From assembly GCA_037178975.1 (NCBI GenBank), contig JASJZH010000001.1:4572501-4636500 (forward strand): a stretch of 64,000 nucleotides of DNA, given 5' to 3'. Source of the stretch: Oscheius tipulae. Its lineage: Eukaryota; Nematoda; Chromadorea; Rhabditida; Rhabditidae. Numbering within the stretch: the stretch's first letter is position 1; every line of letters begins with the position of its first letter. Positions 1-11,254 of the stretch are shown here, piece after piece. Position numbers and translations under genes: made by a program. The notes beneath the pieces are model-generated. The model had not been told where the DNA came from and did no database searches. It saw only the letters and a list, made by a program, of their open reading frames with translations.

Positions 1-334
1 AAAGTCGGCTTCTGTGAACTCGCAGAGTGTTGCCTCCAGGACTGGCAAAATACTGAAAACATAGGAAATAATTCTTGAAGACATGCCTTTGAACAGACGG
101 TCTTCTTTGGATTGGACGAAGAGGAGTAGGAGGATGAGGTAGCGGCTCAGGGATGGAGGTAGACTCGGGAGTTGGATCAATTGGAACCGAGGGTGCTTCT
201 TGGGGTAAGGGGGGAGGTGGTGGAGATGGTTCTATGTTAACAACAGAGGATGGTTGTTCTTCAGCAGGAGGAGGTGCTTCATCCTCAGAAGAAGAAGATT
301 TTTTGCGGAAGTTATTGTGAATCCACGGCTTGGC
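1..334 (-). CDS. Partial exon of a Pro/Ser/Glu-rich protein, runs off the left edge
   Basis: One minus-strand frame is open from a possible acceptor (ttatag at 335-337) to the window edge. It begins AKPWIHNNFRKK, then SSSSEDEAPPPAEEQPSS, then a long stretch rich in Pro, Ser, Glu and Thr ending near RPIQRRPSVQRHVFKNYF. The composition looks like a disordered tail rather than a folded domain. There is no recognisable family. A TTTTCAG near position 43 could be a further acceptor, so the last 40 bases may be intronic. The 5' exons, if real, would lie at higher coordinates. A frame around 1380-1460 containing LQNEYDQDVDYESEP is a possible upstream exon, but I could not link it. Confidence 0.35.
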
Positions 335-1587
335 CTATAAGTTATTTCTCACCGGTCATAAAAACTCCCTTAAAGTTTGTTCGAGAGGTAGACAAAACTC
401 ACTTCTTTGTTCCATATCTTCGAGACGCTTGTGCGTAGGGGCATAGGGACCTGTGTGGTTATCAAAATGGGGTGTGTTTTGAAAGCGCTACGACAGCGCA
501 AAACAAATAGCAGTTAGAAATTCAGTTATGAATCAGTTTTCTTGCTATGAAAAAGTGTAGAAAGCCAAAGAGATTACTTTGAACTTGTCGAGTCAGGTCT
601 AGTTCGAGCCCGTCAGTTCAATTCAAGTCTGCTCTGGCAGAAGGTCGTCTTCTGATGTTCGCCCAGCTGCTGCTCGTGCCCTTCTGCTCATCGTCTCCTG
701 CAAATGCTTTTGTAAATTGAAAATAAGTACAGTGAAGAACGAATCTTTTTTAGTGATACTTGTGGAGCAATTGCTGCTCCCTACGAGGGAGACCTTTCCA
801 AAAATATTCAACTTCTACTTCGCAGGGTCGAAATATCCCAATACCTCAAAAAGATTTAAGGATCTTATAAAAAGCTACAGATAGACCAGATTCTTGGAAC
901 ACCCTTAACAGTGGCAACCTGAGATATTACAGGTGGGACTACCGTGACTTGATCATGCGGCCTACTGGTTAGCACTTATCTCTTTGATCCATTGTTCAAC
1001 GATACGAAGAGACGAAGGTTTTATATTCCGTGTAATGTAGGAGGCTCCAAAATGCTAAATGCATAGTATTGGACCAACGTACAGATTACAAATTCCGCCA
1101 AACTGGACAACCAAAGTACACCAGTGAAAAAAAGTGAACAGGTAAGATTCGAAAGCCCTTCTCGTCATTCTATTGTGCCAGTCACTAATTTTTAGTGACC
1201 GTCTCTCTCGATAAGATCGCTCGTGAGGGACTGGCTTCTCTCTGCCTCTAGTCAACCAGTCATGCTGTTGTGGCTTCTCTTCTTTGCAACCTTTGTTTTT
1301 CAGTCGAATTCTGACCATGAGGTGACTTTCCTTTAATAGAAAAACTGGGTTCACTTTCATAATCCACATCTTGATCGTACTCATTTTGAAGCATTTTTCG
1401 TGAAAAACTCGTTTGTGAATCTCGTGAGTGCAATGGACCGTCTGCGAGAAAGTGGTATGTGAATATCATACCCTATTTCCAAGAAGTGATCCTGGATTTT
1501 AGCTCCAATTAGAAAGTCCGCTCAACCTCGCCAGTGAAAATTAGAAAGGGGATACTTATATATCACCAAAAACTGAGAAATTTTCAG
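335..1587. other. No firm gene; possible minus-strand exon near 1330-1460
   Basis: Short open frames on both strands lack convincing exon boundaries. A minus-strand stretch at about 1330-1460, following an acceptor-like ctcgcag, reads plausibly (QTSFSRKMLQNEYDQDVDYE) and could belong to the left-edge gene. The first exon and signal peptide of the ground-like gene should also lie here on the plus strand, but I could not identify them. Confidence 0.3.
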
Positions 1588-2172
1588 GTCAATCGAAGCA
1601 AAAGACAGCCACCTTTTTTCCCACCTCCGATGTCTTTCACCCCCTTCACGGGACTTCGTCAAATGATTCGGGAAAGAATCCATGACCATATCCAGTCGCA
1701 TTTTCACCAGCCTGGTAAGAGTGTAGTCTTCATAAAATATATTCCAGATGTTCGCCAAAGAATCCAAACCAAAGTCCAGAACAAAATCGAAGCATGGCGG
1801 AATATCACCGAAGCCAAGGGTTGCTTCCAGAATGAACATGGTTTGCATACGGTCCAGTAGAAAAAGAAGGTTCTAGGCTACAAATGCTGCTCCCAGGAAC
1901 TGTTCACCTTTGTGGGAGGAGCTTTTAAGAATCCAATTCTGGAACGTCTTTTGTCTAGAGTTGATCTGCAAAAGGTTGTGAACAAGGTCGTGGTAAGTTT
2001 CGTTACTTTTTGTGCCAGGAAATGTAAAAATGGAGTACCGCAGAATGTTTAGGAACTAGTTCAAAAGCACTTCGACTCTTCTTTCGAAGTCGTCATAGCC
2101 CCGAGAGACTTTGCCAGTAAGAACACCTTCCGCAGCGATCTGATGTGCAAGACAAAGACTCCGAATGGGAAG
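1588..2172 (+). CDS. Ground-like domain secreted protein (incomplete model)
   Basis: Three exons join in frame: 1588-1714, 1877-1992 and 2053-2172. The first encodes a basic, proline-rich segment (SKRQPPFFPPPMSF). The second starts GYKCCSQELFTFVGGAF and the third carries HFDSSFEVVIAPRDF and later SDLMCKTKTPNGK. The paired Cys (KCC), the FEVV core and the late Cys before Lys are the pattern of the nematode ground-like domain, which occurs in secreted hedgehog-related (grl) proteins. In that family the proteins are extracellular and linked to cuticle and epithelia; no role is shown here. The start exon with signal peptide is not found. After 2172 (donor gttag) the final exon is unclear. Family call moderate, boundaries uncertain. 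Confidence 0.55.
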
Positions 2173-2583
2173 GTTAGTAGGAAAAGAAGTTGGCTGTGTA
2201 TAACGCGAGATCGCATATATGTCTTGCCCGTACCATCTCGTCGAGCTCTTGTCAGCCTATCAACTGTTCTACAGCTTTGTTGAACATTACCAGGCTAAAC
2301 AATAACTTTTTGAATCTGAAACAGACAATGATTATAGACAGTTCTGGTCTATGCGACTCCGGTTCCCTACAGTACAGCGCCTGGAACTCTCCGCCGTCTG
2401 ACAGAGAAGGAAATTCAGTCTAAAGGATGGGGAGAGAGTCTGCTCCACATCTCTAGACTCTCCTTCTTCGGAAATAGGACAAGAAGACATTAGAGAACCA
2501 CTTTTCATTATTCTGCAAAATAAATAGCCGGGTTAAAGCACGAGCAATATTGAAGAGAAAAAGAGGGACACGTGACGGTTGCC
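2173..2583. other. Intergenic, possible last exon of the ground-like gene
   Basis: A plus-strand frame from about 2187 (LAVYNARSHICLARTI) continues after the ground-like exons, but no acceptor of the usual TTTCAG type precedes it. The rest is the 3' flank of the minus-strand DOMON gene. Confidence 0.25.
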
Positions 2584-5500
2584 TTACGGCTGGCGAGAAT
2601 AGGCTTCACAGGTTTTTCTATACAAGTTGCAGCACATTGTCGGCACGTGCTTCACCTGGCTGAGGAGACGACATGCCTAGGAGGTATTTAAAGAAATCAT
2701 GAACAGTTCTCTCACCTTGAACATGGATGTTTCCACAGTATGATTGTGTTTTGTCGACCATTCTTGGACTTTCGACAAGTAGTCGTTGAAGTATCCGTCA
2801 CAAATCTTTAGGTCTTCGGGATGGTCACAAGACTTGGGAACGACTGCCGGACTGGCTTGTGTTGTCAGGGGATTAGCAGCTACTGGGGTGACTGGACCTG
2901 AATTACCGACTATACACTGATAATTCCATGAGAGATGTAACTAAATTCTGATTCAAAACATAACACGTTACCTGCAGTGAAAGGTGCTGAAGGGGCATTG
3001 GGAGCTCCTGAAGCAGTTGAAAGAGATGGAGCGATAGCTGCAATGCAACATTCGTTCGAGAATATTCTATCAACAGAATTTTTTTTATAGATATTTTTAA
3101 GATTCTCTCACTATTGTTATACCAGAAACCCATTAAAACACTTTTTTTGGATTAGTGGTAGAGCAAAAGAGAAAAGCAGGACATTTTGGTCTCAGAAGCC
3201 TGTGTCTAGCTATTATTATTTGGTTATTCGCCCACATTCTGACTGGAAAACTTCAATCCGAAGAGTATAATATTGACTCACTAGGTGTAGGACTAGAAGA
3301 CTCTTCAGCATGAAGTTTTGGAATGCTGACGGGAGGAGAGAACGTCGTCGAGAGAGCTAAATAACCATTCAATCCTTCGACAGTCTGGGTTACCTTTAGG
3401 ATCAACAGCTCCGTCAACATTGACAATTGGAGGCCGCGTGTGCTCGGTCTCGTTGTTAGACAAAACATCTACTTGGTCCTCTCCAATAGTTTCATTGCTT
3501 GCCAGATCTCCTGATCCTTCAACGTGATCACCACTTCCTTCGACAGTTTCTGAAACTCGTTGTAACAATCGAAAGCTCATGTTTACCTTCTTTAGCATCG
3601 ACAATCTGCTCCGTAGGGTGTTTTGTTGTCTTTTTTCCCTTTCCACTCTTCTTTGGCTTCTTCGTCGTCTTCTTTCCATGATCTGCTTTCTCCTCCTCCT
3701 TCTTCTCGTTTTCGGCAAAGGCTGTTCCGGTGGCTACTTGTCCAGCGGAATCTTCCTGTCTCTTATCCTGCTCAGCATCGATTATCTGTTCCTTTTCTGA
3801 ACAGTCGGTACGATCCGAACTCCCAAGAACGTACCTTCAGACTTAGGTGTTACTTCATTGAAGGCCACTATGGTCTCGTTTCTGTCTGGAATAAGAGGAA
3901 TTGTAGAGAATATGAAGCAGAAAATGAGGAAGACTTGGTAGCTTTTAGATCTGTTCTACTTTTTGTAATATGCCAGGAAAATGCTGTCTTACTGTTAGAT
4001 TTCCGATAAGAACACAAACACTTACTCTCAGAAGTGTTAACTTCCCCTCCACTTGTTCCCAGTTCAGTAGTCGAGTTTCGAACATCGACCACAGCTACTG
4101 AAAAAGTTGTTCTTGAAAGTTCTTTCAGATTAACAAACCAGGCTCGACCACTTGACCACCGGCCCCTTCAGGTTCCTTGACATCGACAGTGGGCCCGGTA
4201 GCGGATTCGTTTTTGGGCTGGACATCAACGACGGACTCAGCTGAAGAAGGCGCTTTCACATCGACGACGGATTCTGAAGTTTAATGGTATCGCTTTTTAG
4301 TAGATTGTTAACCTGGAGATAGAGTAGTCTCTTTTCTGGCATCGACAATGGCTTCCTTGGGTTCGGTCTTCGCATCAACTATCGTCTCCCCGTCTTTATT
4401 CAATTGATTGTCATCTAGAGGATTCTCTGCTGGCTCGGTCTTTGACTCCTGTCCGCACTGCTCAATTCCGCAGACTTGAACAGCAATTGGTAAGGAGTTG
4501 TGCTTCTGCAGTTTGGGTCCTGCCACGAACTGTCCAGCATTGACAGCGACTTGCAGAGTCACACATCCTTGTACCTCCTTCTCTTTGATGAAATCCTCGT
4601 TGACCGAGAACACTGTATGCGCTTTGCCATTCTTGACCGTGCTGCTCTGAAACGAAGAGAATTGAAACTGTATTCTTCGACTCAATTGGTACTACAACAA
4701 GTAAAACCTTGATGCCCCATGTCCATGTTCCTGCCCTTGTATCATAGAAACACCCACAATGAGCTTGACTTGATGAGCATTCTTCTCATCCTTTTGTGGC
4801 AGTTGATAGCCGGTGCTGATGAATCCCTGAGCTGTCTTGACCTTCCCATTCTCGGCAAAAGCCACAGCCATTGACAGTTCCTGCAAAACGAGACCCATTA
4901 CCGATCTACTAGTATAGCCTAAGCGGCTTAGCATGGGATTCATGATGATCCTTGCAAAACGGTATCGAATTTTCAGAGACTAATAATCCCCCGTCTCTCG
5001 ACGAAAAAGACACAAGTGGAACTTCTTCTCCTCCTCAAGCTGCCCTGGAGGAGAGGTCGCGCCATAAACCGGACCTATCCGGCAAGGTCGAGACGTGAAA
5101 AAGCATAGGAATTAACCGCAAGGACACGCGAGCATATCGCCCAAGAAAAACTGGCTGCCTTTCACGGGGGCTAAATGGCAAAAAAGATGATTACTCACCT
5201 GCATAGATTCTCCGACTCCGACTGATGACCACCATTTACCCTTTTTGACGGGAATGTCGAAGGAGAAGACGTACTTGCCCTCCTCATGCTTCCAGCTGAC
5301 AGTCTGTTTGTCCTTCTTGTACTCGCAGAGTGGCGCTTCTTCCCTCTTCACAACAGCTGAAACTTGAAGGGGGTGTGACGGTTCGAGAGAGTTCAGAAAA
5401 AGGAAAACACTCGACCGAATCGGGAAATGTCTTCTTCTTGTACGAAAGAACAAGACGTTTGTTTTGCAAATCTTCAAAGATCAAGAGGCACTGTGTTCTA

Positions 5501-6897
5501 GCCGGTCATTTAGGCTTGTCAGCCGAGTAAGGCTCTTGAGAGAGGGCAGAAAGAGATAAACACTGTGCACAATGACCAGAGCCTTTTACCAGGATTTGAA
5601 GCCTGACAAGCCTGACAGACAACTTTACAGAACATCAAAAGCTCGAAACACTATGTTACGGGGACCAAAATAGGGAAATACACTCACCAATCTGATCCCT
5701 CTGTGCACAAGTATCGACAATGTCACAGACCCTCTTGCTTTCCATCTGTCCCGGCAGGGCGATAGATTTGCCAACTTGGATTTCCGTCGGCAGACTGGGG
5801 AAGAAGAAGGTCTGCAAAAAGAGACACCTGTTTGTTTAACCCCGTGTATAATTCGGACATGCCAATCGTCGTCGCCCAGCTTTTTCCTTCCCCGTATCGG
5901 ATCCTATATCTTCGAAGTTCTTTTTGCCACCAGCCGGCTAACTATTAGACAACCGGACTTCTCAACTCGATTTACGAGATCTCTCTGTGAAACACATAAA
6001 CTACTGGTTCTGTGCCAAAGACAATTAATGAGACCACTACGCCTGTCAGCCGATCCCGGGGCAAGCATGAAGGATCGGCTGACACGGCACATAACTGGTT
6101 CGTTCTGGGTTGATATATCCGAGATGAGAATGTCGCTTAACATCTTTTTTGAAGGGGCTACTAGGTTTTGTAATAAGCCAAAATTTGAACCATCGTGACG
6201 GGACCCAAGGAATCACCACGACCAGTAAGCATCCATTGGAAAAATGTCTGGAATCTATGATTTGCAGGTACAAAAGTTCTTCAAAAACCAAAAGTTTCTT
6301 CCAAAACACCATGCTTTCTTATGACGGGAATGGCCCCTTTCATCCAAAAAACGTTCGTGCAAACAAAAAGGAAAAGGACCGACCACACATCGACTCAGAT
6401 CCGCGTCCGACTCGTCCTGAGGTGTCAACGGTCGGGCAAACTCGGCGGTCAGTTTGTCTTCCTGGAACATCCGCTCCGTTCACTTTCCTCGAACGCATAA
6501 CTTACAGTTAGATCGAAGGAAAGGGACTGAACATTGGTCAGATTATCGGCTATAATGGTAGACTCTGACACGTGGGCATCCGTGAGTCCGATCTGTCCAG
6601 ATCGCACAAAAAGTCCAATGGCATCAGTCTAGACAGACTCTTATTAGGTTTCAGATCTATCTTACCGGCTCGGACTCTCCCAACAGAACTCCAGTCCAGA
6701 AGTTGGAATACGCAGCCTTGGTCGAGAGTTTGAAGACGACATCGGAAGATAGATCGTCGTAGTACCAGGACAATGAGTAGTCTCCTTTCTACGCAACTTT
6801 TGACAGTGAAAGAGTATTGGAGTACCTGATAAGAACAGGAGGCTGGGATGGATTTGGAGAAGACGAGAGGCTGGAGGAGAAGGAACGGCAGCAACAT
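2584..6897 (-). CDS. Secreted protein with two DOMON domains, acidic repeat region and Cys-rich tail
   Basis: Sixteen exons join in frame to 691 residues: 6826-6897, 6666-6788, 6506-6628, 5688-5811, 5199-5356, 4758-4880, 4313-4646, 4139-4273, 4026-4097, 3835-3885, 3587-3796, 3394-3549, 3282-3356, 2972-3037, 2716-2897, 2584-2655. The start is chosen because [19 protein letters not shown] is a clear signal peptide. Residues about 22-150 form one DOMON domain ([37 protein letters not shown]). Residues about 155-310 form a second ([34 protein letters not shown]). DOMON folds in other proteins bind haem or sugars in extracellular or redox proteins. Then come about 250 residues of acidic and Lys-rich sequence with spaced VVDV/IVDA motifs, a Pro/Ala linker and a six-Cys tail ([15 protein letters not shown] ... 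[10 protein letters not shown]). Domain calls are good; biological role unknown. Confidence 0.85.
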
Positions 6898-7798
6898 GAT
6901 GACGACTTACGGAAGGATGAAAGTGGCGCGACGACCACCGACACTCGACCCGACACACAGTCTCCGCCCACCAGCACAACGGCCGGGGGCGGTTCTGAAA
7001 CGGACAGGGGAGCAGCCTATGGAAACATTCCCGATCGGTAACTAGAACAGGAGACAGGTTGTCTACTAGCAATGGGTTATCACAACTGTCAGCAAATCCA
7101 AGCTCCTGACGAAAGTCTCACGGTAAAAGTCGGTCATTCAGTATTCTCTCGAGAGCTGGTATTGAGTGAGAACTTCTTTCTCATGTCTATATGGCGGCAA
7201 GAAGAGACCTCTCCAACTGGCCAGCCGTGCCCGTATCCTCGACTGCTCCAGCTTCTCCTGCTCCTCTTCCCACTACTACAACTCCAGCAACTGCTACTAG
7301 CGGAAATCCTGCTGACAAGCCGGCCGAAGAAGGAGACGGAAACTGAGGATATCTAAGTCGCCAATCCTAACAATGTACCCGATGCTCTCAAGTAATGAAC
7401 TTTCCAGGGTCCTATCTCTCGTTTTTGACACCTTGACATCTATTATGTTACGAGCTCGACTGAACAATCATTAAAGGGGTTCATATTTTTAACCTGGTGT
7501 CAGTTAACTTCCAGGGGGACAGTTTCTCTGGAGAGTTCAGGTAGTTTTCTGACTACCAGTAGAACTACTGCGAGACTTTCTACTTTGACTACAGACTTCA
7601 AACTGTCTAGAAAAGCTCAGCAGGTTGACCACCCTTTTGGGTGTTCAGTGTGTGGCTGATAAGTCTACTCAATGTTTCTAGAGTTACGTGCCTACTTATT
7701 GAGCAGTCGGGGATGTTTCCAACTTGACAGCTTTCAAGACTTGAATTGTTCAGCGTCAATAGTTAGCACTATGCATAAAACTCTTTATTCAGTTTATA
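6898..7798. other. Divergent upstream region of the DOMON gene; weak short ORF
   Basis: This interval holds the presumed promoter of the DOMON gene and the 3' flank of the next minus-strand gene. A plus-strand frame at 7191-7346 (51 codons, Pro/Ala/Thr-rich, ending DKPAEEGDGN) might be the last exon of something, but it has no partner exon and no family. I see no other structure. Confidence 0.3.
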
Positions 7799-8379
7799 TC
7801 ACCCGAGTGGAGGTTGAGCCATCTGTGGACAGATATGTGTATGTCCGAGCCATTGGACAATGTTGCAATGTCCGGCTATGACGAAATTTCTACAGTAAAG
7901 ATCAACCGGCAGAGACGAGAGACATTGACAAAACTGCCTGTCACAGAAAGACTGCGGAACCGAGCAGCTCTTGTAGCACTGATCGTGGACGAAACAGCAA
8001 CCGTTTACTGGAAACTTGGTGTCAGGATGTGCTTGTGAGTTGATTGAGTTGAAGCGCAGTCGGGACTTCCTTTTTCTTGTCTGGCCGGACACAAACTCTG
8101 CTACGGTAAGGTATATAACTTGCGTATAAAACTGTAATATACACTCAGAGAGTTGGTGCGCAATCTAAACGTTCTCTCTTCAGCCTTATGGTCACGGCTG
8201 ACACCTTCCATACGCCATAAGCATGCAAAAAAAGACTCACTTCCAGTTTGATCACAGTTGGACGTCATGATGAACGATGTCCACTTGGATGCCATATCGA
8301 CTCCACAAAAATAGTTGTCTAAGGGAGCCTGAGACAGTACGAGAGCGATCAACAGTATTGGAAGAAGTAACCACATCAC
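7799..8379 (-). CDS. Small secreted phospholipase A2-like protein
   Basis: Two exons, 8241-8379 and 7799-8007, join in phase to 115 residues. The N-terminus MMWLLLPILLIALVLSQA is a signal peptide. The mature part contains YFCGVDMASKW, then SNCDQTGINGCCFVHDQCY, then FCDRQFCQCL. The CC-x-x-HD-x-C-Y block is the phospholipase A2 active-site signature (catalytic His and its Asp). The spacing and the late Cys residues resemble short nematode PLA2-like secreted proteins. The usual glycine-rich calcium loop is not evident, so enzymatic activity is uncertain. An alternative acceptor (cgtag at about 8102) would keep the same frame and insert about 32 basic residues before the active-site motif; I favour the shorter form because the insert breaks the family pattern. 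Confidence 0.7.
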
Positions 8380-8522
8380 CCGGGGGGAACCGGTTCACTG
8401 CCATTGACCACGTAGATTTGTGAAATAGGTACTGGTTGCCTGATCCCCTTGTCGAAAGACCAATTCGGAGCCAGCCAAAGAAAAAACACTCGTGGTTTCT
8501 AAATAGACAGTTGACTTGAGAC

Positions 8523-9644
8523 CTATGAGTTACGTTTAACAAGGGTCTCGTTGCGTGTCTTACAGAAAAAGACTTTCTTCTTCATCCGCGAAAACTCCTT
8601 GGCGTATTTCTTGTCAGCATAGATCATAATCATCGCAACAAAAGCCGAAGCAGAAGCCAGCTCCATCTCAAAGACGTGATAAATCAGGAGTGTCGCCCAG
8701 TGATAGCCGTAAGGCACGGTCACTAGAATGACCAAGATGACAAGAATTAGGGCCAAGATAACTCCGAAACAGACTGCTCTTATGACAGCCAGCAAAATGC
8801 GACCCAATCTCACATTTTCGGACAGTTGGAACCTGAATGAGTTAACGAGTGTTGTTCGTCATTCCTACTTACCTCACTGTCAATGGCTGCGTCCTCATCT
8901 GTTTCTCATACTCCTCCTGTGACCAATTGACCAGACGCTGGAAGGCCAACAGGTTGAGAAGAAGCCAAGTCATTCCAAAGGCTATGAAACCGACTAAGGG
9001 CACTCCCGAGATAATCAGATAAGCATTCGTGCAGCAGCCTGCGGAACAGATCAGCAAGAAGGAAAACAGAAGGAGACGGTGTCTAGGAATCAGATTAGAA
9101 GGATCGAGAATGAAAAAGCTACCTTTCTCTTTCGTACGTTTTAAGTCGAAATGTGGCATATAAACGTTCAAAGGTCAGCAAAGGAATGGCCAGAAGGACA
9201 GAACTGGCTGCAGCTGATCGTATTCCATCGAGCCAAATGGAAATGGGATAGTTCGTGCTTACTTCTGGAAAATTACAGGTCTCGATCGAGATGGCACAGG
9301 TGTGAACTAGGTAAAGGTACGGTCGTCTCATGACTAGAAACCTACCGAACTGCATCTTTTGCTCAGTGAAATACAACAAAATGATGATAACACGAGCTGC
9401 TGTTACGATGAAATAGGCGAAGAATATGGACGCCATCAGCATGTGAACATGACTGTGGAACTGTGAGACACGAAAGAAGATGATATGTCCTGAAGTTGAC
9501 TTAAACTTTTAGCAAAAAAGCTCCTACCGCAAGCCAAAATGATGAGCAATCCCGGAATAATCATCAGAAGTTCGAGAATGAGTAGAATCTGATGGAATAG
9601 TCTGAAGAACACTGCTACTTCGATATCGTAAACCGTGATCATGG
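8523..9644 (-). CDS. sre-like seven-transmembrane chemoreceptor (copy 1)
   Basis: Five exons join in frame: 9528-9644, 9346-9489, 9123-9264, 8873-9082, 8523-8832, giving about 307 residues from the in-frame ATG at 9642. Hydrophobic helices alternate with short loops. Recognisable blocks are ITVYDIEVAVFFRLFHQIL (start of TM1), FERLYATFRLKTYERER (end of TM3) and RFQLSENVRLGRILLA (before TM6). These match the layout of the serpentine receptor class epsilon (sre) family of nematodes, predicted chemosensory GPCRs in ciliated neurons. An acceptor (ttttcag) lies just before the first ATG, so an N-terminal exon of about 20 residues is probably missing from the model. The helices and intron phases match copy 2 (13440-14668), so the two are paralogues. 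Confidence 0.75.
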
Positions 9645-11254
9645 CTGAAAAAGGGAATGCAAACAAGAGTAGAGCAGGAAATTGATGTAGAATGGTCAAA
9701 CTACGAAGAATTCGATTAGCAGTGTGAAGTGTGAGGAAATGTGTGACTATTCAGGTAATGGTGGGTTAACGGGATATCGAGGAAAGAGCAGAGATCCTCA
9801 ACAGAATCCAACATTCACGAATTTTTTTATTCGGCATCCGAGGGTGAGCAAAAGTTTGTCGAGACGGTACTTATTAAAACGGCTGCCGAAGTATGGGCAC
9901 CTACAAAAGTTTTGATTCGTTGAGACGACCTGCTATGCTGAGTGTCAAAGGAAAATGCAATCATACATGTGGCTTGAAATAAAACTTCACGACAACAATC
10001 ACTGCCGACAGAGTGGTCAGCATAGCTAATAGGAAGAGCAATCTTTGAACGACTACTCTCTGATCAGAATCCTCTGCGGAAATTCAGAGAACTCATCTCG
10101 TGGAGACATAAACCGAAAGATGCAAAACGTTGTCACAAGAGTAATCTGATCTTGTCGTGAGTTTCAAACAGCGAAATTGACGCTAGCACCAAATTATATG
10201 TCAAGATGATCGGCTCCAAAGAAATAACGACAAGACACAAGACATCATTATTCAGTCTTGTGATCCTACCTTCACAATTTGCGAGAGCGACACATGTCAA
10301 CTATAATCAGGGATAACGCTTGACAGTTTCTGTAGACTTTTCTGTCAAGTATTATCCCAGATTAGAGTTGACAAGACGAGTCAGAAGTGAGGCAAACAGT
10401 TCAAAGAGTACTGGTTCGCTCCGCCAGGAGCCTAAGCGGCTGGTATTATACAAAATTCGGAAATTCCGTTCTTACAAGATAGTAGTCTATCCTCGGCAAT
10501 AGTTAGAAGATAAAGTGATTACAAACGATAAGAAGGAAATTGTTTCTGGCTGTACTGACGCGAGACTTAGAGACTACACTCACCATCTGGCTAGTTTACG
10601 GGCATCAACAAATCAGCTTTCTGAACTTGAGAGAGAGTATGAATGGGAGCAGTTAGTATAGATGGAGAAGATCAAATGACTGACTTTTATCCTATGACTA
10701 GCAGAAAATGTGAGTAAAGCAAAAAGAAGAAGATTGCGGGGGATCTGAAGGCACTTTTGGTACGACAATTGACTGCAGTCCAATACAATTACATTATCCG
10801 AAACAAGTCGTCTTTTTTGACCAAACCTTATTTTGCTTCAGAAGGATTCTGTTACCTTTTGCAGATAGCAAGGACAGCTCTATTGAACTCTGTACACAAA
10901 CTCGGTTCTCGATGACCGGATAAACGGCGCTCTCGTTTCGGTAGATCAAGTCCAAGAAGACTCGACCAATAGCCCTAGGCTTGAGGGATGGTCAGGAGGA
11001 CTTCCATTGAAAACGGTACTGGTTGACAATACTTCTAGTGTTTCAGTTGTCCGTGACAGTTGGATGGAAATAAAGACAATGTTACTCTGAAAAATTATTA
11101 TATCGAATAATCATACACGTTTGGCTTTGGTGAAAAAGTTGGTTTCCACTCCATAGATCGCTCACAATCTCCGGCTTGGCTGTTGCATTTATCAGTTAAT
11201 AGCTATCGCTGAATCAATATTGGCTCATTTTTCTGCCTTGTCACAAATTTGAAG
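9645..11254. other. No complete gene; minus-strand transmembrane-like fragments
   Basis: Minus-strand frames at about 9964-10075 (VVVQRLLFLLAMLTTLSAV, ending at a stop) and about 10145-10262 (VLCLVVISLEPIILTYNLV) look like membrane helices, but I could not join them in phase. They may be remains of another receptor, or include the missing first exon of the sre-like gene. The promoter of the plus-strand GH28 gene should lie at the right end. Nothing else is supported. Confidence 0.3.

Noticed and set aside
6662-7072. Minus-strand 136-codon frame overlapping the first DOMON exons
   Set aside because: It is in a different frame from the spliced DOMON protein and has Arg/Ser/Pro shadow composition.
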